Assembly (NCBI GenBank): GCA_010015805.1
Contig: ML978123.1
Location: 2,232,001 to 2,296,000, forward strand
Direction: 5' to 3'
Origin: Rhizodiscina lignyota
Lineage: Eukaryota > Ascomycota > Dothideomycetes > Aulographales > Rhizodiscinaceae
DNA: 64,000 nucleotides
The position numbers were made by a program, and so were the translations under genes. Below are positions 59,040 through 64,000 of this stretch, piece after piece (the first letter of the stretch is position 1; every line of letters begins with the position of its first letter). The notes under the pieces are model-generated. The model did no database searches, was not told the DNA's origin, and worked only from the letters and a program-made list of their open reading frames with translations.

Positions 59040-60486
59040 CTATGGATAAAGCGATTTGAATGGTATAGTCGAAAGTTGTGCGCCTGGGTTCCCGCCCTGA
59101 ATACCAAACAGATTGTAGATCCACTTCATGATGATGAAGAACGATTCTGGCTCGCCCATGTGCTTGATGCCAGGCACGAAGCGTGCTTCCTTCACCGGAC
59201 CGTGTTGAAGTGCAAGATAATAGTCGTCGATGGGGAAGATCTCATCTTCTGTTCCATTGACCAGCAGCAGGCGTGCGCAGCGATCCTTGTCGAGGGTGCC
59301 GTCCTTGAGTAGGGAGAAGCGGTCCGAGGCTTCCTTCTTGAACGCCTCGACATCGTCGCCGTAGCCCCACTTGTAGCAGAGAGTGTTGGCAAGGCTGCAG
59401 GCAATCAGTATTGTCAATATTTCTCGACAGGACTTGAGTTTAAACATACTCGAATGGATACTCAAGGTGGTTCACCTCATCCAACCACTCTCTGTCGAAC
59501 ATATGATGGCACCCACCACCAAGAGACACAACTCCCGCCAATCTGTCCGGGTGCGTGTGTGCAACGCGAATGGCATAGTATCCACCTGTGCTGAACGCCC
59601 ACACGCACAGCCTCTTGCTGTCGATTTTCTTGTTCTGATCACACCAATCCAGCAGCGATGACCACAATCTGTCAGGGCTCTTTGGGTCCTTTGGCGTCGC
59701 AGGGCAGTCGCCCGTGCCTGGAATCTCCACAACAATAACACCGACGCCATTGCGTCTCCATCCCTCCATCCACACTGCCAGCTCAGTCCGGTATCCATCC
59801 AAGCCTGTGAAGATGATCACCACCGGCGCAGGCTTGCTCTCTGACGCATCTTCTGGCAGCTGGAACGCAACAGGAATTTCTTTGCTCTCGCCTTCAATCG
59901 CATTCGTGAACGGGATCTTGACTTCGTGTGCCGGATGTTCTCTCATGCCCATACCCTTGAACGCGCAGTGCTTGCACTGTTCCCAGGCCCAACGCTGCTT
60001 CTCGCTGCGTGGCGCCGGAAAGCGGCTCATGCGGTAGACGGCCGACGCACGCATGTAGTACTCGACGGCCTGCGCTGTGTCTCCAATCTTCTCGGCTTCC
60101 TCGGCCTTGGACTGAAGGTCTTTGGCTTTCGGGAAGAAGACTTCGGCGTATTTGTCCCAGTCGTAGGGCTCTTTCATGCCCAGCTAATCAACACATTTAG
60201 TATGGGGCTGTCGCGTGTACAGGGACGAGGCCGTAGGCAAGGAGGCGGGGCGTACTTTGTCCATCTCTTCGACAATGGGCTCGAAGTCTTTGGCGGCGCC
60301 AAACATGAAAGGGTAGACGCCCATTGTGGCCTGCAAATTGGTTAATTAGACTGGTTGCAAGCAGCAGTTTCGTGGACCTACCGGCTTCTTCCATTTGGTC
60401 TCCCACAACTGCTTGAAGCTCTCATGGTGGGGCGCTGGCGTCTTGAGCTTCTCCTGAATGAAGAACTTCCCTCCTGGTGCAGCCAT
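59040..60486 (-). CDS. Ayg1/FrsA-like alpha/beta hydrolase
   Basis: Four exons: 60486-60382, 60330-60256, 60183-59450 and 59394-59040 (422 codons). The N-terminal cap segment (WETKWKKPATMGVYPFMF, FEPIVEEM) and the hydrolase core are those of fungal Ayg1 relatives. The nucleophile is Ser258 in WAFSTGGYY, the acid Asp355 in NGTEDEIFP, the base His383 in GIKHMGEP. Aspergillus Ayg1 shortens a heptaketide naphthopyrone to tetrahydroxynaphthalene in DHN-melanin synthesis; other members are esterases or unassigned. No polyketide synthase or melanin reductase is present here, so a pigment role is only possible. The fourth exon starts with the codon-completing C after a 55-nt intron with GTATGT donor. 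Confidence 0.9.
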
Positions 60487-61357
60487 CTTGTCTCTCCGGG
60501 TCCTTGTTTATAACGAGCGATGTGCGCACCAGCGAAACGCAATAAAGTGGATGAAAACTAGGAAACTCCATTTTCCGCAATACCTAGTACCTACCTATAT
60601 ACGCAAGCACAGACGCGGACCGCGTTGTGGGGGGAGACTCCGCCGACATCCATCTCTCTCGGCGTGCAGTCAAAACCGAAGAGCGTGCCCGCGGCGGGCG
60701 AGAGGGGAGCCGTACGTCAGTCTCCCCATCCTCGCAGGAGTACTACCGTTTGGAAAAGCACTGAGAATTCCTTGGCGCGCATACTCGGACACCCCGAGAG
60801 GACTGCTAAGGCAGGGAGCTCAATTGACAGTGTATTCGTGATTCAAGCTATAAATGAATACCTAAGATGAGAGAACTAAGATCGCGCAGAACGCGTGAAG
60901 AAATCCAAAGGGCTTGGAACGCGCTAAACCCGATCGGGGTTCGCATGTGAGCTGTATGCCTCACGATTATGATATATTTGATTATAGGGTTAAGTGTTAT
61001 GACTTATGTCTAGTTTTATATTTGAGTGTTTTAAGTAGTGTTCTAACAAGCGTGTTTGGCAAGCATCGAGGACTCGAAGCTTAATAGCTTAATATTCCGA
61101 CCTTAATATTCCGACCTTAATATTCCGACAGGTTAAAAGACACGCTTTGTGCTCCAACACTAATAGTGTTTGCACTATGCCCTACACAGCGTGGTCTTGA
61201 CATTGATACAGTTGCTGTTCTCCGGTGCTCGGAGTGTTCCTTCAGATCCGATGTCACTAGTCAATATTACCTAGACATAATCGCGTAGGCAGATTCTGAG
61301 GGAAATAATGCGATTTGAGACATCCAGTCTCTTTTGTGAAGGATGGAGGCCCCTACT
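60487..61357. other. 871-bp intergenic region
   Basis: Promoter of the hydrolase gene and 3' region of the acyltransferase gene. It holds a short tandem repeat (listed) and AT-rich DNA at 60960-61140. No gene. Confidence 0.5.
61089..61130. repeat. 14-bp tandem repeat, three copies
   Basis: TTAATATTCCGACC is repeated three times head to tail, the last copy ending in GACA. Confidence 0.8.
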
Positions 61358-63567
61358 TTACACTATAAGATACAAGCTAGTGATCACGCTAGGGCCGACG
61401 AACAGCCCTATCCAAAACACCACGTTGCCAAGGAGCTTCCGGCCTCTTAAGAGCTTCGTCCGGCTCATGGCGACCAAAGGCAGCTGCATCAGCTGCATAC
61501 AGAATAGATAGCCCCGTACTTTTTTGAACAAGCACCTGCAAATCGTTAGCAACTCTCCCATCAGAATATTAAAGGTAGCACTCACCACATGACCAACTCA
61601 TGCACCAATGCGCTCAATAGAAACGTCGCAAACGTGGCAGTCCCCTTGCTCAGATGGAACGCCGAAATGCTCGAATGATACACATGCCTGAGCAGGAAAT
61701 TATGCACCGGCCGATTCCAATCCCTCGCATACTGATCCCAACTGACGCTATTCCACCAATCACCATAGAAACCACGGTCCGCAAAGCGCGTGAGTTCGGC
61801 CAGAACATTCAGGACACACTCCCAAATGACGTACCACGTGAGCAGCTGCTCCAGCATCATCGGGAACAGCAGGTCCATGCAGATCCACGGGAATTCAACC
61901 CAGCGGTCCGGCAGGCTGAGGCCCGCCCGCTTCATCTCGATAGTCTTGAGGACTAGCGGGTAGATGTAGGCCTGCGAAACAATGATCATGACCCAGATGG
62001 TGCCGAGGCAGGCGGCCGTCTTCTCCGCGACATAGGCCCAGCTGATGCGCTCCTGGCGCGGGTACTCCAGCTCGTAGACCAACGTGGGCAGACAGACCCA
62101 GTCAGCCCAGTTGGCAACAGTCAGATTAGACGGATACGTGTTGCGCGTATCAGTGCACTTCCCATCAAGCTCCTCGGAGAGGCGCTGGCGCTCATTTTGC
62201 AGAACTCGTTCAAATGCCTCCATCTGGGATTGATCAAGTGACGAGCCGGCCTCGATGGCGGATGCAATGGATGACACTTCAGACTTCTCCTTGGCGAGGT
62301 TCGTGGATGCCGCGGAGGGATTGGACTGGCCGCGACGACGGGTAGTTTGTGTCGGTGTGGCCTCGGAGTTGGGAGAAGCGGCGTCGTCTAGGGCGCTCGA
62401 GAAAGAAAATGGAGGCTTGGTCTGTGTGGTTGGGCTGGCGACGGGGGACATCTGGCCTAGTTGGCGGAGTTTGTGTTCTACTATTCGCTTACGTCGGTAG
62501 ACTTGTGATACTGAAGGATTTGTTAGCCAAGGAAATAGAGGAGTAAATGAGCAATTCTCACGGTAGCCGTTGTAAAAGGCATAACTGTGCTGTTTCATGA
62601 GAAAAACGAGACCATGGAGGACGGTGAAAATCGTATGAGTCCACGGCCATTCTCGATAGTATGTCCACCATATCACTGCTCCGAGGTAGAAAGACTGCCA
62701 TAGGTTCTGGATGATCCATCCGCTGCTATTCCAGCTGAGATAGCCTTTTGCTATTATCTTTTGCAGTAGCACCCCTACCATTGTGCTAGCACACATGACG
62801 CCGTCTGTAACTCCCAGCATAAGCAACTCTCGGTCCGTCATCATGTGCAGAATCTCAGCTCGTCCGAGAATGCTCCCATAGTCTCTCCAATTGTGTGTCG
62901 CGATTCTGAGTAAGAGCATGAACATGCACAGCCAGAAGAGCGTGAAGAAGCCATAAAATGGCGACTCGCTACTGAGCGGGTTCTGACGGTCAAAGGTGGT
63001 GAATTGTCTTGTAAACACAAGGTCCCGAAACCTCTTGCGCTTCTTCGGATCGATCGACTCTTGCTCGATGGTGTGCCGCAGTATATCTCGAATCTCCGGA
63101 TCCTCCGCCGTCAAGACATAACGTCCTTTCTTATCTGTCTTCTCTAACACGACATGTATGCTTTTCCGCCGCTTGAGCTGTGGCTTGCCATTTGCCTCGT
63201 CCGAACGTGAGGAGCGTCGAATCTCGATAGCGCTTCTGATCTCGCCCGGCCCCGGGCTAGATGCCCTTGATCCATCCAGCGTATCAATTTTCAATTCTGC
63301 CTGATGTTCTACACCGGCCCCTCTGCTGCCAGACACGACAGCGCTGGCGTCTAGCTTCATGGTGTCATAGTCCTCTTCGTCAGAAGTACTCGAGGGCTCG
63401 CCGCTCCACTCCCCAGCGCTGTGCTCCAAGGAAGAAGGGTCGTGTTCGTCAAGCAATGAATCGAATGCGGCGCTGGAGCCATTTAATTGCGTATGGCCGT
63501 TAATATGGGGCGAGGTGGACATTGATGTCAGCTGCTCCTGAGTGTCTTTCCGCACGTCTCCAGCCAT
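61358..63567 (-). CDS. ARE2: Sterol O-acyltransferase (MBOAT family)
   Basis: Three exons: 63567-62562, 62510-61586 and 61535-61358 (702 codons). Ten or so membrane helices begin at ~residue 210; the long N-terminus is acidic and Ser-rich. MBOAT signatures are present: MKQHSYAFYNGY, FYGDWWNSVSWDQYARDWN (the FYxDWWN acyl site) and catalytic His in LLSALVHELVMW. The enzyme esterifies ergosterol with fatty acyl-CoA at the endoplasmic reticulum for storage in lipid droplets. The first intron (51 nt) is in frame and free of stops, giving a 17-residue insertion if kept. The start is ATG 63567, since upstream sequence has no other ATG in frame. Confidence 0.94.
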
Positions 63568-64000
63568 GGCGGCGTGTTTGTGTTGTTCCACTTCTGTGAT
63601 TTTAAGGTCTGACGCAAAACTTGCAAGTGGCCCCCGGCGCAAGGATGAATCCCGGCGGCCGCCTGCGTTACTTCAAAGGTGTTGCGTGGATGTGGAGCTC
63701 GCGTGCTCTGCGGAGGAAAGTATTAGGCGCATTACTCGAGCTTAAGCTCAGGTCTTACGACATGATCGGAAGAGCGCGGAGGTGAGAAGGATTCAGGGCG
63801 GAGGCCCGAGTGCGCCGAGGCGCAATTGACATACGTAGAGCAATCATGATGAAGGCAGCTATGCCATGAATTTTGGAGCACATCTATACTACGCGCGGCG
63901 TGGGTTGCGACCGCTGATTGAGTCGGTGATGCATTAGCCGGTCCAACAATGACGCTACCCCTGCCTGCCTGCACTTTAGGCTCTTGGGCTGCACCTGCAT
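63568..64000. other. Upstream flank to window edge
   Basis: 5' region of the acyltransferase; no gene seen. Confidence 0.5.

Noticed and set aside
1-64000. Viral, LTR or Polinton-like elements, CRISPR arrays, rRNA
   Set aside because: No integrase, reverse transcriptase, capsid, long terminal repeat, spacer array or rRNA-like stretch was seen.

Overview
This is nuclear DNA of a filamentous ascomycete, most likely a dothideomycete. The genes carry short 5' splice-site introns (mostly 46-80 nt, GTRNGT donors, CTAAC/CTGAC-like branch sites). The set includes secreted tannase, an IgE-binding-type secreted protein, a heme-thiolate peroxygenase, CYP52, an Ayg1-like hydrolase, a Zn2Cys6 regulator, fungal SAGA Hfi1 and KxDL. 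I found 23 intact host genes with exon structures that close in frame, one gene in two copies of doubt (ECM15 and the phosphotransferase carry breaks), and two clear pseudogenes. I saw no viral or retroelement open frames, rRNA, CRISPR or convincing tRNA.

Region 1 (1-13.3 kb) is gene-poor and decayed: a small mitochondrial-type protein, an ECM15-like gene with a shortened end, an intact secreted tannase/feruloyl esterase, a membrane-protein pseudogene with at least four frame changes, an APH-family kinase read in three frames, a zinc-ribbon-like small protein, 2.4 kb with no gene, a MARVEL membrane protein, and an interrupted 2EXR-like gene. Region 2 (13.3-19.8 kb) groups small metabolic enzymes: a seven-exon cyclase, a GPI-type cysteine-rich protein, an EthD-fold protein, a glutathione transferase and a hotdog thioesterase. 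Region 3 (20-43 kb) is a dense housekeeping block: MRM2, MSH2, CYP52, HFI1, the 8-kb GCN1, and a DHX29-like DEAH helicase that shares a 363-bp divergent promoter with GCN1. Both of the last two act on ribosomes.

Region 4 (43.8-52.9 kb) holds the secreted IgE-binding-type protein, arginase, an alternative NADH dehydrogenase, a Zn2Cys6 regulator and, divergent from it, a short unspecific peroxygenase. Region 5 (52.9-56.4 kb) is a 3.4-kb gap containing a strongly degenerate tandem array of about 16 units with a 55-bp period (53.24-54.15 kb), the most unusual non-coding structure here. Region 6 (56.4-64 kb) has KXD1, a conserved fungal nuclear-type protein, an Ayg1-like hydrolase and sterol O-acyltransferase.

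All exon boundaries are my own reading from splice signals, reading frame and family resemblance recalled from memory; none was checked by RNA or database search.
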